Below are positions 25,761-35,061 of a stretch of 64,000 nucleotides of DNA, one piece after another. Every line of letters starts with the position of its first letter. The first letter of the stretch is position 1. The notes below the pieces were generated by a model. It ran no database searches and was not told where the DNA came from. It was given only the letters and a program-made list of their open reading frames with translations. Source of the DNA: Variovorax sp. V93 (lineage in GTDB: Bacteria; Pseudomonadota; Gammaproteobacteria; Burkholderiales; Burkholderiaceae_C); the NCBI RefSeq assembly GCF_041154485.1, contig NZ_AP028669.1:992001-1056000 (forward strand), read 5' to 3'. The position numbers and the translations under genes are program-made.

Positions 25761-27776
25761 TCAGGCCGTTGCCAGCGCCGCGGGGCGCGCCAGGCGCAAT
25801 GCATGCATCCAGGCGCGGCGCAGCACGGCCGGCGAACGCGATTCCTCGGGAATCAGCAGGAAGCCGCGGTCGCGCAGCGAGGTGCCCAGCGCGATCTGGC
25901 TGGTCAGCACCGTCAGCGGAATGGCCAGCAGCAGCGGCAGGCCCACCGGCATGAGCCAGATCAGCGCGCTCGGATCGATCATTGCGACACCCAGGGCCAG
26001 CGCGCCGACCACCACGCTCATGGGAGCGAGCTGCGTCACGGCGACCTTCCACGGCACGGCAGCGGCTTCGCGCGGGGGCGACTTCCAGTCGAGCTTGATG
26101 CCGGTGAGGGCGACCAGCACGAACAGCGAGTGGGCCAGCATGCGAACCGGCGCCTGCACGATGGCCAGGCCGCTTTCGAGCACCGAGCTCTTCACCAGGC
26201 CCCAGAGGCCGCCGTACTGGCGCTGCTCGCCGCGCATCAGCACGGCCGCGATGCCGAGCACGCGGGGCAGGAACAGGAGGCACAGGGTCCAGACCCACAG
26301 GCCGGCGAGTTCCGCCGGCAGCACGCTCCAGCTGGAGATCAGGCTCGAGCCGCTCAGCCACAGCGCGGTGCCGAGCGTCAGGAATGCGAGCCACAGCGGC
26401 GCCGAGACGTAGGCCATGGTGCCGGTCACGAACATGGCGCGGTGCACCGGGTGGATGCCGGGCTCGGCCATCAGGCGGGCGTTCTGCAGGTTGCCCTGGC
26501 ACCAGCGGCGGTCGCGCTGCAGTTCGGCCAGCAGGTCCGGCGGCTGCTGCTCGTAGCTGCCGACCAGGTCGGCGCAGAGCCACACGTTGTAGCCGGCGCG
26601 GCGCATCAGCGCGGCTTCGACGAAGTCGTGCGACATGATGCCGCCCGACATGCCGCCGGTGCCCTTGATGGGCGCCAGCGCGCAGTGCTTCATGAAGGGC
26701 TCGACGCGGATGATCGCGTTGTGGCCCCAGTAGTGCGATTCGCCCAGTTGCCAGAACTGCATGCCCAGCGTGAACAGGCGGCCCGTCACGCGGGAGGCGA
26801 ATTGCTGCGCGCGGGCATGCAGCGTCACGTGGCCGATGGCCTGCGTGGCGGTCTGGATGATGCCGGCGGTCGGATTGGCTTCCATCAGCTTGACCATCGA
26901 GGTCAGGCAATCGCCGCTCATCACGGAGTCGGCGTCGAGCACGACCATGTAGCGGTAGTCCTTGCCCCAGCGGCGGCAGAAGTCGGCGACGTTGCCGGCC
27001 TTGCGGTGCGTGCGGCGGGTGCGCAGGCGGTAGTACACCTCGACCTGCGGCTGGTTGGGGCTGTCGGCCAGCGCGGCGCGCAGGTCTTCCCAGGCGGCGC
27101 GCTCGGCGGCGGCGGTTTCGGGCGAGTAGCTGTCGGACAGCACGAACACGTCGAACTGCTTGGCGTGGCCGGTGGCCGCGACCGATTCGCAGGTGGCGCG
27201 CAGGCCGGCGAACACCGTGGCCACGTCCTCGTTGCAGATCGGCATGATGATCGCGGTGCGTGCCTCGGGGTTCATCGGGTGGTGGGCCACCTGCTTGACC
27301 GAGAGCGCGTGTTTGTCACCGCGCACCGAGACGTAGAAGCCCATGAGCGCGGTCACGAAGCCGGTGACGACCCAGCCCGAGAGCAGGCCGTACAGGCCGA
27401 TCTGGCCGTATTCGAGCCAGACGTTGTCGTAGTCGGGTTGCACGCCGGCAAACAGCACGGACGCGATCACGGTGCTCAGCAGCGTGAGCGCCATGAAGGC
27501 GAAGCGGCGCTGGGCCGCGGCGCGTTGCCAGGGCTGCTTGACCTGGGCGCCGGCTTCGGCGGTCTGGCTTTCCGGCTTGCCGCCGGCGCCGAGCTTGACC
27601 AGGAGGGCCGTGCCGATGCTGTTCCAGAAGCCGCGCCAGGGGCGGGGCGTCATGGAGCCGCGGTTGACCGGCGGAGCGGTCACGGAATTGGGGTGGCGTT
27701 CTTCGCGCACCGGGCTGCGGTGCGAAAAGTCGGCTTCGGTCAGCACGTTCAGTTGGGAGAAGTCGTTCGGCTTCAT
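25761..27776 (-). CDS. opgH: Glucan biosynthesis glucosyltransferase H (OpgH/MdoH)
   Basis: The 671-residue inner-membrane family 2 glycosyltransferase makes the beta-1,2-linked backbone of osmoregulated periplasmic glucans from UDP-glucose. Hydrophobic helices flank a cytoplasmic GT domain with the DxD motif in VVLDADSVMSG and the processive signature RDRRWCQGN. It is shorter than E. coli OpgH (about 850 residues). OpgG, usually encoded just upstream, is absent here, and instead a sigma-54 control region and a 67-codon ORF precede it. ATG 27776 matches the conserved start MKPNDFSQLNVLTEADF. In-frame upstream codons to 27821 lack support. Confidence 0.93.
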   Translation of the reverse strand: MKPNDFSQLNVLTEADFSHRSPVREERHPNSVTAPPVNRGSMTPRPWRGFWNSIGTALLVKLGAGGKPESQTAEAGAQVKQPWQRAAAQRRFAFMALTLLSTVIASVLFAGVQPDYDNVWLEYGQIGLYGLLSGWVVTGFVTALMGFYVSVRGDKHALSVKQVAHHPMNPEARTAIIMPICNEDVATVFAGLRATCESVAATGHAKQFDVFVLSDSYSPETAAAERAAWEDLRAALADSPNQPQVEVYYRLRTRRTHRKAGNVADFCRRWGKDYRYMVVLDADSVMSGDCLTSMVKLMEANPTAGIIQTATQAIGHVTLHARAQQFASRVTGRLFTLGMQFWQLGESHYWGHNAIIRVEPFMKHCALAPIKGTGGMSGGIMSHDFVEAALMRRAGYNVWLCADLVGSYEQQPPDLLAELQRDRRWCQGNLQNARLMAEPGIHPVHRAMFVTGTMAYVSAPLWLAFLTLGTALWLSGSSLISSWSVLPAELAGLWVWTLCLLFLPRVLGIAAVLMRGEQRQYGGLWGLVKSSVLESGLAIVQAPVRMLAHSLFVLVALTGIKLDWKSPPREAAAVPWKVAVTQLAPMSVVVGALALGVAMIDPSALIWLMPVGLPLLLAIPLTVLTSQIALGTSLRDRGFLLIPEESRSPAVLRRAWMHALRLARPAALATA

Positions 27777-27783
27777 GTGTGAT

Positions 27784-27987
27784 TTACCAACGTTGCTTGT
27801 CGAGGGAAGGGGTGTCGCCAATGGCAGGAAAGCGCTTGATCACGCAATCCGGTTCGGCGCCGCCCGCGCTTGCGAGCGCGGCCACCGAATGACCGGCGGC
27901 ACGGGGCCGCACGGGGGAAAACTGCTTTTGACGCAGGCCGTCGCGCTGCTGGCGCAGTGCGAAAGATGGGCTGGTGAGTGCTGTCAT
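27784..27987 (-). CDS. Possible 67-residue ORF between the sigma-54 promoter and opgH
   Basis: The frame runs from an ATG at 27987 to TAA at 27784 and ends seven bases before the opgH ATG. The predicted transcript start of the sigma-54 promoter (about 27988) falls at or one base before this ATG, so the ORF would be leaderless. The product is basic, starts MTALTSPSFALRQQRDG, has one cysteine and ends with DKQRW. No family is recognised. opgH lacks a Shine-Dalgarno, so coupling to this ORF is plausible. Alternatively the 212 bases are simply an untranslated leader or an RNA regulator. Confidence 0.4.
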   Translation of the reverse strand: MTALTSPSFALRQQRDGLRQKQFSPVRPRAAGHSVAALASAGGAEPDCVIKRFPAIGDTPSLDKQRW

Positions 27988-27999
27988 GCCTGTACAGGG

Positions 28000-28014
28000 G
28001 CAAACCCTGTGCCA
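28000..28014 (-). promoter_or_regulatory. Sigma-54 (-24/-12) promoter of opgH
   Basis: The minus strand reads TGGCACAGGGTTTGC (28014 to 28000), an exact match to the RpoN consensus TGGCAC-N5-TTGC. Transcription should start near 27988 and run into the small ORF and opgH. Its presence just downstream of a gene for a sigma-54 activator strengthens the call. Confidence 0.85.
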
Positions 28015-28033
28015 GGCTGGAAAAACGCTTTCA

Positions 28034-28046
28034 GATCAACGACTTA
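28034..28046 (-). promoter_or_regulatory. IHF-like site between promoter and upstream activator site
   Basis: GATCAACGACTTA matches the IHF consensus WATCAANNNNTTR except for the first base. It lies between the sigma-54 promoter and the first activator palindrome, the usual place for an IHF bend. Confidence 0.55.
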
Positions 28047-28108
28047 TGGCGATCTGGATGCTGTTTTCGGGGTTGGAGCCGGCTGGAAGGCCCCGAAACC
28101 CCGGTTTT

Positions 28109-28126
28109 TGTCGCCGAATCCCGACA
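28109..28126. promoter_or_regulatory. GlrR-type upstream activator site 1
   Basis: TGTCGCCGAATCCCGACA is an exact TGTC-N10-GACA palindrome, the motif bound by GlrR upstream of the glmY promoter in enterobacteria. Its centre is about 130 bases upstream of the predicted start, a normal enhancer distance. Confidence 0.7.
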
Positions 28127-28158
28127 AGCCCGCGAGGCTGGTGGAGAATGGCCTTTTA

Positions 28159-28171
28159 AATCAACAACTTA
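28159..28171 (-). promoter_or_regulatory. IHF-like site 2, exact consensus
   Basis: AATCAACAACTTA fits WATCAANNNNTTR at every position. It lies between the two activator palindromes, as if to bring them together. Confidence 0.6.
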
Positions 28172-28180
28172 GGGGCGTCG

Positions 28181-29569
<1,389 letters not shown>

Positions 29570-29603
29570 CGATGGGGCTCCTTGGGCAATCGCCGGCTGC
29601 GGT

Positions 29604-30263
29604 TCATGGATTGGGCCTGGTGCCGGAGGGCGGAGGCAGGGTCGGCGCCGGCACGTTGTTAGGACGCGCGAAGCTGCGCTCGATGGCGCGCAGCGCCTCG
29701 ATGCGGTCGTTCAACTGGTCGATGCGGCGCTGGCTTTCGCGCACCTGCTGCGCCTGCTTGTCGCGGTCGTCCTCGACGCGGCGCTGTTCCACGTAGCGCG
29801 CGGCCAGCGCGCGCGCCAGCGGCTGCAGGGGCTGTGCCTCGGGCGAGGGGTTGGAGATCACGCGCTGCATCAGGCCCAGCGCGCGCGCCAGGTCGGCCGG
29901 CACCCGGGTCTGCGCGAGCAGCAGTGCAAGCTGCATCTGGGCGGTGGGCGAATCGCCCGGATCGCCGGCGCGGGTGATTTCGGCGGCCAGCTCGGTGCCG
30001 CCCAGCGGGCGCATCTTGTCGGCATAGGCCAGCATGGCCGCGACCGGGCCCTGGGTCATCAGCGTGAAGAGCGAGGCGGGCTGCGTGGCGGGCGCCTTGG
30101 GCTCGGCCTCGACCGGCATCACGCGCGGCACGGCGGGCGGCGGCGGCAGGGCCTCGGCCTCGGCGGGTGGTGCGGGCTGCGTCGCGCAGGCGGCCAGCAG
30201 CAGGACGAAAGGCATGGCCACCGCCCCGGACAGGGTCGAACTGCGGACGAACGGAAAAAGCAT
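29604..30263 (-). CDS. QseG/YfhG-like lipoprotein of the GlrK-GlrR system
   Basis: The 219-residue product has a signal peptide ending in the lipobox LLAAC (Cys26), a Pro/Ala-rich linker, a helical region and a C-terminal coiled-coil-like stretch RRIDQLNDRIEALRAIERS like that of YfhG (QseG). In E. coli this outer-membrane lipoprotein is encoded between glrK and glrR and influences kinase output, the same position as here. I chose ATG 30263 over an upstream TTG because it gives a normal signal peptide. Confidence 0.8.
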   Translation of the reverse strand: MLFPFVRSSTLSGAVAMPFVLLLAACATQPAPPAEAEALPPPPAVPRVMPVEAEPKAPATQPASLFTLMTQGPVAAMLAYADKMRPLGGTELAAEITRAGDPGDSPTAQMQLALLLAQTRVPADLARALGLMQRVISNPSPEAQPLQPLARALAARYVEQRRVEDDRDKQAQQVRESQRRIDQLNDRIEALRAIERSFARPNNVPAPTLPPPSGTRPNP

Positions 30264-30328
30264 GGATTGAAGAAAAGGCAAGAGGCGGTATTTGTTTTCA
30301 GGGGATGCCCGGGGGCTTCACGGTGGGT

Positions 30329-31756
30329 TCAGGCCGTGCGCGGCAGTTCGATGCGAAAGCGCGCGCCGGGCCCCTCTGGCAGCAGGGTGATGCGGCCCCC
30401 ATGGGCAGCAATGTACTCCTGCACGATCGAAAGGCCGATGCCCGTGCCCTTGACGGCATGCTCGGGCTGGCGTTCGCCCCTGTAGAAAGGCTCGAAAATC
30501 CGGTCCCGGTCGCCCTCGGCAATACCCGGGCCCGCGTCGTTGATATCGATGCACGCGGTGGTGGGCGTGCCGGACACCACGATCGAAATGACGCCGCCGC
30601 GCGCCGAATACCGGATCGCGTTGGACAGCAGGTTGGCCACCGCCGTGCCGAGCTTGGCTCGGTCCACCGGGAGCGTGATCGACTCGCCCTCGGCATGGAC
30701 GCGCAGGCCGTGGGCCTGCCATTGCAGGCGCTGCGCCTCGATCTGCTCCTCGACCAGCGGCAGCAGGTCGGTGCGTTCGCGGCGCAGTTCGCGGGCCTCG
30801 AAGGCGGCGGCGTTGAAGCGCAGCAGCGCCTCGATCTGGCCCTGCAGCGAAACGGTGTTCTGGTTCAGGATCTGCGCCACTTCGAGCTGGGCCGGGTTGA
30901 GCGGACCCGTCACGCCGTCTTCCAGCAGCGAGACGCCTTCGCGCAGCGCCGCCAGCGGCGTCTTGAGTTCGTGCGAGACGTGGCGCAGGAAGCGTGCCTT
31001 GTCGGCATCGAGTTCGGTCAGGCGCAGGCGCAGCCACTCGAGCTGCTGCGACAGCCGCCGCACGTCGGCCGGGCCGCGGATGTCGATGGGCTCGTCGAGC
31101 CGGTTCTGGCCGAGTCCGACGATGGCGTGCTCGAGCCGCTTGAAAGGGCGCGCGAGCCAGATGCCGAAAGCCAGCGCCAGCGACACCGCCAGGATGCTGG
31201 CGGCCACCACTTCGCGCATCAGCCGGCGGCGCGCGTTCTCGATGCGCTTGGCCAGCGCGTCGTTCTGCATTTCGATCAGGAACTGGGCCTGCTGCGCAAG
31301 GTTCGTGTTCAGCGAATCGAGCTCGCGGAACTGCATGGCCATGCCGCTTTCGCGCGAGAGCGCGCTCTCGGGGCTGCCGCTCATCAGCCCCTCGATCACG
31401 CCGAGCTGGGCGCGCCAGAGCTCGATGCCCGAAGGTGCGAGGCCGTTTCTCTCGAGCCTTTCGAGCACCTGGTGCGCTTCGCGCGCGGCGTCGTCGAAGC
31501 GGCGGCGCAGCACGGCGTCGTTCAGCACCAGCGACTGGCGACCGGCGCGCTCCATGGCGGCACTGCGCTCGGCCAGCGACTGGGCCGCGCCCGAGAGCCG
31601 CAGCGCACGGGCCGCCGCATCGCGGCTCTGGGTCATGAGCGCGTCGTACTGGAACACCGAGCGCAGCGCCACGCCCACCAGGAGGGCGGTGATCAGCAGG
31701 AACGCGAAAAGCAGGAGCTGCTGGAACGAGCCCCGTCTGGACGGCCGCTTCGCCAT
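30329..31756 (-). CDS. glrK: Sensor histidine kinase GlrK (QseE)
   Basis: The 475-residue kinase has two transmembrane helices (about 11-31 and 184-202) around a roughly 150-residue, helix-rich periplasmic domain. A HAMP-like linker follows, then the phospho-acceptor His262 in RHVSHELKTPLAAL, and a HATPase domain with NLLSNAIRYSA and GTGIGLSIVQEYI. It should phosphorylate GlrR. The ATG shares one base with the miaB stop (TGATG), so translation is coupled to miaB, an unusual partner for a kinase operon. Confidence 0.92.
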   Translation of the reverse strand: MAKRPSRRGSFQQLLLFAFLLITALLVGVALRSVFQYDALMTQSRDAAARALRLSGAAQSLAERSAAMERAGRQSLVLNDAVLRRRFDDAAREAHQVLERLERNGLAPSGIELWRAQLGVIEGLMSGSPESALSRESGMAMQFRELDSLNTNLAQQAQFLIEMQNDALAKRIENARRRLMREVVAASILAVSLALAFGIWLARPFKRLEHAIVGLGQNRLDEPIDIRGPADVRRLSQQLEWLRLRLTELDADKARFLRHVSHELKTPLAALREGVSLLEDGVTGPLNPAQLEVAQILNQNTVSLQGQIEALLRFNAAAFEARELRRERTDLLPLVEEQIEAQRLQWQAHGLRVHAEGESITLPVDRAKLGTAVANLLSNAIRYSARGGVISIVVSGTPTTACIDINDAGPGIAEGDRDRIFEPFYRGERQPEHAVKGTGIGLSIVQEYIAAHGGRITLLPEGPGARFRIELPRTA

Positions 31757-33120
31757 CAGGCGGCGAGCGCGGCGGGAACCGGCACCGTCGACGATTCGCG
31801 CGTGGCCACTTCGCCGCGCAGCGTGTAGGCGAGCGAGCGCGTGATGCGCAGGTCGGCCATCTGCCCGACCAGGCGTGCGTCGCCTTCGAAGTTGACGACG
31901 CGGTTGCAGGCGGTGCGGCCCATCAGCTCGTTCGCGTCCTTGCGGGAAGCCCCTTCGACCAGCACGCGCTGCGTGGTGCCGACCAGCGCATCGCCGAAGC
32001 GGCGCACGTTGCCGTCGATCACGCGCTGCAGCGTCTGCAGGCGGGCCAGCTTCACCGCATGGGGCGTGTCGTCGTGCAGCGCGGCGGCGGGCGTGCCGGG
32101 GCGCGGGCTGAAGATGAAGCTGAAGCTGTTGTCGAACTGGCAGTCGTCGATCAGCTTCATCATCCTTGCGAAGTCTTCGTCGGTCTCGCCCGGGAAGCCG
32201 ACGATGAAGTCGCTGGAGAGCGCGAGTTCGGGCCGGATGGCGCGCAGCTTGCGCACCGTGCTCTTGTATTCCATGGCGGTGTAGCCGCGCTTCATGGCCA
32301 TCAGGATGCGGTCGCTGCCGTGCTGCACCGGCAGGTGCAGGTGGCTCACCAGCTGCGGCACCTTGGCATAGGCCTCGATCAGGCGCGGCGTGAACTCGTT
32401 GGGGTGGCTGGTGGTGTAGCGGATGCGCTCGATGCCGGGGATCTCGGCGACGTACTCGATCAGGAGCGCGAAGTCGGCGATCTCGGCCGTGTCCCCCATG
32501 CGGCCGCGGTAGGCGTTCACGTTCTGCCCCAGCAGCGTGACTTCGCGCACGCCCTGGTCGGCCAGGCCGGCGATTTCCACCAGCACGTCGTCCAGCGGCC
32601 GGTTCACTTCCTCGCCGCGGGTGTAGGGCACCACGCAGTAGCTGCAGTACTTGGAGCAGCCTTCCATGATCGAGACGAACGCCGTGGCGCCCTCGACGCG
32701 CGCGGGCGGCAGGTGGTCGAACTTCTCGATCTCCGGAAAGCTGATGTCGACCTGCGGACGGTCCAGGCGCTCGCGGTCCTTCAGCATCTCGGGCAGGCGG
32801 TGCAGCGTCTGCGGGCCGAACACGATGTCGACGTAGGGCGCGCGCGCGATGATGGCGTCGCCCTCCTGGCTCGCCACGCAGCCGCCCACGCCGATCTTCA
32901 CGCCCCTGGCCTTCAGGTGCTTCACGCGGCCGAGGTCGCTGAACACCTTTTCCTGGGCCTTCTCGCGCACCGAGCAGGTGTTGAACAGGATCAGGTCGGC
33001 CTCGTCCACGTTCTGCGTCGGCTCGTAGCCCTCGGCGGCGTTCAGCACGTCGGCCATCTTGTCCGAGTCGTACTCGTTCATCTGGCAGCCGAAGGTCTTG
33101 ATAAATACTTTTTTGCTCAT
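31756..33120 (-). CDS. miaB: tRNA-2-methylthio-N6-dimethylallyladenosine synthase
   Basis: The 454-residue radical-SAM methylthiotransferase has the N-terminal UPF0004 domain ([13 protein letters not shown], with further cysteines in [10 protein letters not shown] and GGCVA), the radical SAM cluster CSKYCSYC, and a C-terminal TRAM domain. It adds the 2-methylthio group to adenosine 37 of tRNAs reading UNN codons, including Phe, Tyr and Trp tRNAs, which supports translation fidelity. The 3' end is fused in one base with glrK. Confidence 0.96.
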   Translation of the reverse strand: MSKKVFIKTFGCQMNEYDSDKMADVLNAAEGYEPTQNVDEADLILFNTCSVREKAQEKVFSDLGRVKHLKARGVKIGVGGCVASQEGDAIIARAPYVDIVFGPQTLHRLPEMLKDRERLDRPQVDISFPEIEKFDHLPPARVEGATAFVSIMEGCSKYCSYCVVPYTRGEEVNRPLDDVLVEIAGLADQGVREVTLLGQNVNAYRGRMGDTAEIADFALLIEYVAEIPGIERIRYTTSHPNEFTPRLIEAYAKVPQLVSHLHLPVQHGSDRILMAMKRGYTAMEYKSTVRKLRAIRPELALSSDFIVGFPGETDEDFARMMKLIDDCQFDNSFSFIFSPRPGTPAAALHDDTPHAVKLARLQTLQRVIDGNVRRFGDALVGTTQRVLVEGASRKDANELMGRTACNRVVNFEGDARLVGQMADLRITRSLAYTLRGEVATRESSTVPVPAALAA

Positions 33121-33210
33121 GGGGTGTTTTCCTGGCCTTCCTCGCCGGGAGGGCCGATGCAGGGCGCTTGCGTGGTCCCGCGACGCGGCGGGCGCGGCCC
33201 GCCGGCATCT

Positions 33211-33660
33211 TTATTGCGTGTTGACGGTGTCGTTCGAAGTGAACGGCCAGATGTTCAGCAGCGGCTTGTCGAGCGACTCGCGCTTGGCAACGGCTTCGTC
33301 GGGCGTGAGGATCCAGACCTCGCGCAGCAGGCCGGCGGCATCGCGCGTGTAGTTGACGAGGAATTTCTGGCCCGTGATGGTGCTGGACATGACCAGCATG
33401 TTCTGCGCGCTGCGGATGCGGCCGCCCGGCGCCATGCGGTCAGGCTTGCCGTCGAGTTCGACGTCGACCCCGTCGATCACCATGAACTTGCCGCGCAGCG
33501 TGCCGACCGGGAAGGTGCGCCCGCCCACCAGGGACTCGTTCTGGGTCTGCGGCCGGGGCACCTCGGACTGGGCCGCGGCGCCAATGGAAAAAAGGCTTGC
33601 AGCTACTGTGCAAAGCGCTATGAAAGTGAGAGCATTCGTGGGTTTCTTGCAGCGGTTCAT
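33211..33660 (-). CDS. Hypothetical secreted protein
   Basis: The 149-residue product starts MNRCKKPTNALTFIAL and has a signal peptide ending near AAAQS at residues 29-33. The mature part contains GGRTFPVGTLRGKFMV, a DGVDVELDGKPDRMAPGGRIR stretch and an acidic C-terminus. I recognise no family. It looks like a small beta-rich periplasmic protein of the kind found in Comamonadaceae. It is co-directional with miaB but separated by 90 bases. The start at 33660 was chosen because it gives the signal peptide. Confidence 0.7.
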   Translation of the reverse strand: MNRCKKPTNALTFIALCTVAASLFSIGAAAQSEVPRPQTQNESLVGGRTFPVGTLRGKFMVIDGVDVELDGKPDRMAPGGRIRSAQNMLVMSSTITGQKFLVNYTRDAAGLLREVWILTPDEAVAKRESLDKPLLNIWPFTSNDTVNTQ

Positions 33661-33846
33661 GGGGTATATCCAGAGGCTGTGGAGCGGCGATTTTAGCGGC
33701 GGGGTGAAATCATCCCCGGCGCCTGCCACAGCGGGTTGTACATGGGCCCTGGCATTGCGGCTTTACTTATCTTTACGGCACTCACGGACACTGCGAGTCG
33801 ACGGCTGCTCCAATAGCCGCTGTCAGCCCAAAGTGCACAAGAACCC

Positions 33847-35061
33847 ATGAAGAAAAAACTCGTCCTCGCTCTTGCAGGTGTGTTGATCGTAGCCGTCGCG
33901 GGATGGTGGTGGAACGGGTCGGGCGATCGCATGGCGGCAAAGAGCGCCAGGCCGGCCGCCGCCGCCGGTGGAGCCCCCGCGAATGGCGCGCCGGCCGCGC
34001 TCGTCACGCTCGCCACCGCCGAGCGGCAGGACGTGCCGGTCACGGTGCAGGTCAACGGCAGCGTGGTGTCGCTCAACAGTGTCGATTTGCGGCCGCAGGT
34101 GACCAACACCGTCGCGGCGGTGCACGTGAAGGAAGGGCAGTTCGTCAAGGAGGGCCAGTTGCTCTTCACGCTCGACGACCGCAACGACCAGGCCAACCTG
34201 GCGCGTGCGCGCGCCCAGCAGAAGCGCGACGAGGCCACCATGGCCGACCTCGAGCGCCAGTACAGGCGCAGCCAGGAACTGCTGGCGCAGAACTTCATTT
34301 CCAAGAGCGCCACGGACGCCACGCTGTCGCAGCTCGAGGCGCAGCGCGCTGCGGTGGCGGCCGACCGCGCCGCGGTGCAATCGGCGCAGGTGGCGCTGGG
34401 CTACGCCACCTTGCGCGCGCCCATTGCGGGGCGCATTGGCGCGGTCAACATCTACCCCGGCACGCTGGTGCAGCCCACGCTGTCGCTGGTCACCATCACG
34501 CAGCTCGATCCCATCGCGGTGAGCTTCCCGGTGCCGGAGGCCAATCTGCAGGACCTGCTGGCGGCGGCGCGCAGCCGGGCCAAGGTCGAGGCGCTTGTCA
34601 GTGGGCGCAAGGAGCCGCTCAGCGGCGTGCTCAATTTCGTCGACAACACGGTCGATCCGCAGATCGGCACCGTGCGCGCCAAGGCGGTGTTCGACAACGC
34701 CGACCAGAGCCTCTGGCCGGGCCAGTTCGTCGGCACGCGGATCACGGTCCGCACGCTCTCCGGCGCCACGGTGGTGCCGGCCGCGGCGCTCATGATGCTG
34801 TCCGACGGCGCTTCGCTCTACGTGGTCGACCAGGCCATGAATGCCAAGCGCCGCAAGGTGCAGGTGCTCTACACCTTCGGCACCAAGGTGGCGGTGAGCG
34901 GCGTCGAGCCGGGCGAGCAGGTGGTCATCGAGGGCAGCCAGAACGTGCGCCCGGGCGGCAAGGTTCGCGTCGACAAAAAGCCCGCACCGGCCGGCACCAC
35001 CGGTGTCACGCCTGGCAGCGCAGCCTCCTCGGACACCCAGGCTCCGCGGGAACGCGCATGA
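33847..35061 (+). CDS. RND efflux periplasmic adaptor (membrane-fusion protein)
   Basis: The 404-residue protein has an uncleaved or signal N-terminal helix (MKKKLVLALAGVLIVAVAG, no lipobox), a split lipoyl domain (VKEGQFVKEGQLLFTLD and LRAPIAGRIGAV), an alpha-hairpin rich in Gln/Arg/Ala, and beta-barrel and membrane-proximal domains. It resembles MdtA/MexE-type adaptors, which bridge the inner-membrane pump to an outer-membrane channel. The stop overlaps the pump's ATG. No outer-membrane channel gene follows, so a TolC-like partner must be encoded elsewhere. Confidence 0.93.
   Translation: MKKKLVLALAGVLIVAVAGWWWNGSGDRMAAKSARPAAAAGGAPANGAPAALVTLATAERQDVPVTVQVNGSVVSLNSVDLRPQVTNTVAAVHVKEGQFVKEGQLLFTLDDRNDQANLARARAQQKRDEATMADLERQYRRSQELLAQNFISKSATDATLSQLEAQRAAVAADRAAVQSAQVALGYATLRAPIAGRIGAVNIYPGTLVQPTLSLVTITQLDPIAVSFPVPEANLQDLLAAARSRAKVEALVSGRKEPLSGVLNFVDNTVDPQIGTVRAKAVFDNADQSLWPGQFVGTRITVRTLSGATVVPAAALMMLSDGASLYVVDQAMNAKRRKVQVLYTFGTKVAVSGVEPGEQVVIEGSQNVRPGGKVRVDKKPAPAGTTGVTPGSAASSDTQAPRERA

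Larger units (their letters stand above)
27777..28180 (-). other. Intergenic control region between glrR and opgH
   Basis: About 400 bases lie between two confident genes. In order away from opgH they hold the small ORF (27784-27987), an exact sigma-54 promoter, an IHF-like site, a TGTC-N10-GACA palindrome, a second IHF-like site and a second, imperfect palindrome that overlaps the glrR 3' end. The DNA near 28025-28050 and 28150-28172 is AT-richer than its surroundings, as expected for IHF sites. Confidence 0.7.

Noticed and set aside
30329..33208. A single large fusion of MiaB-region and kinase in one frame
   Set aside because: The part upstream of 31756 in that frame is a shadow of miaB. 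The kinase starts at its own ATG in the miaB stop (TGATG).
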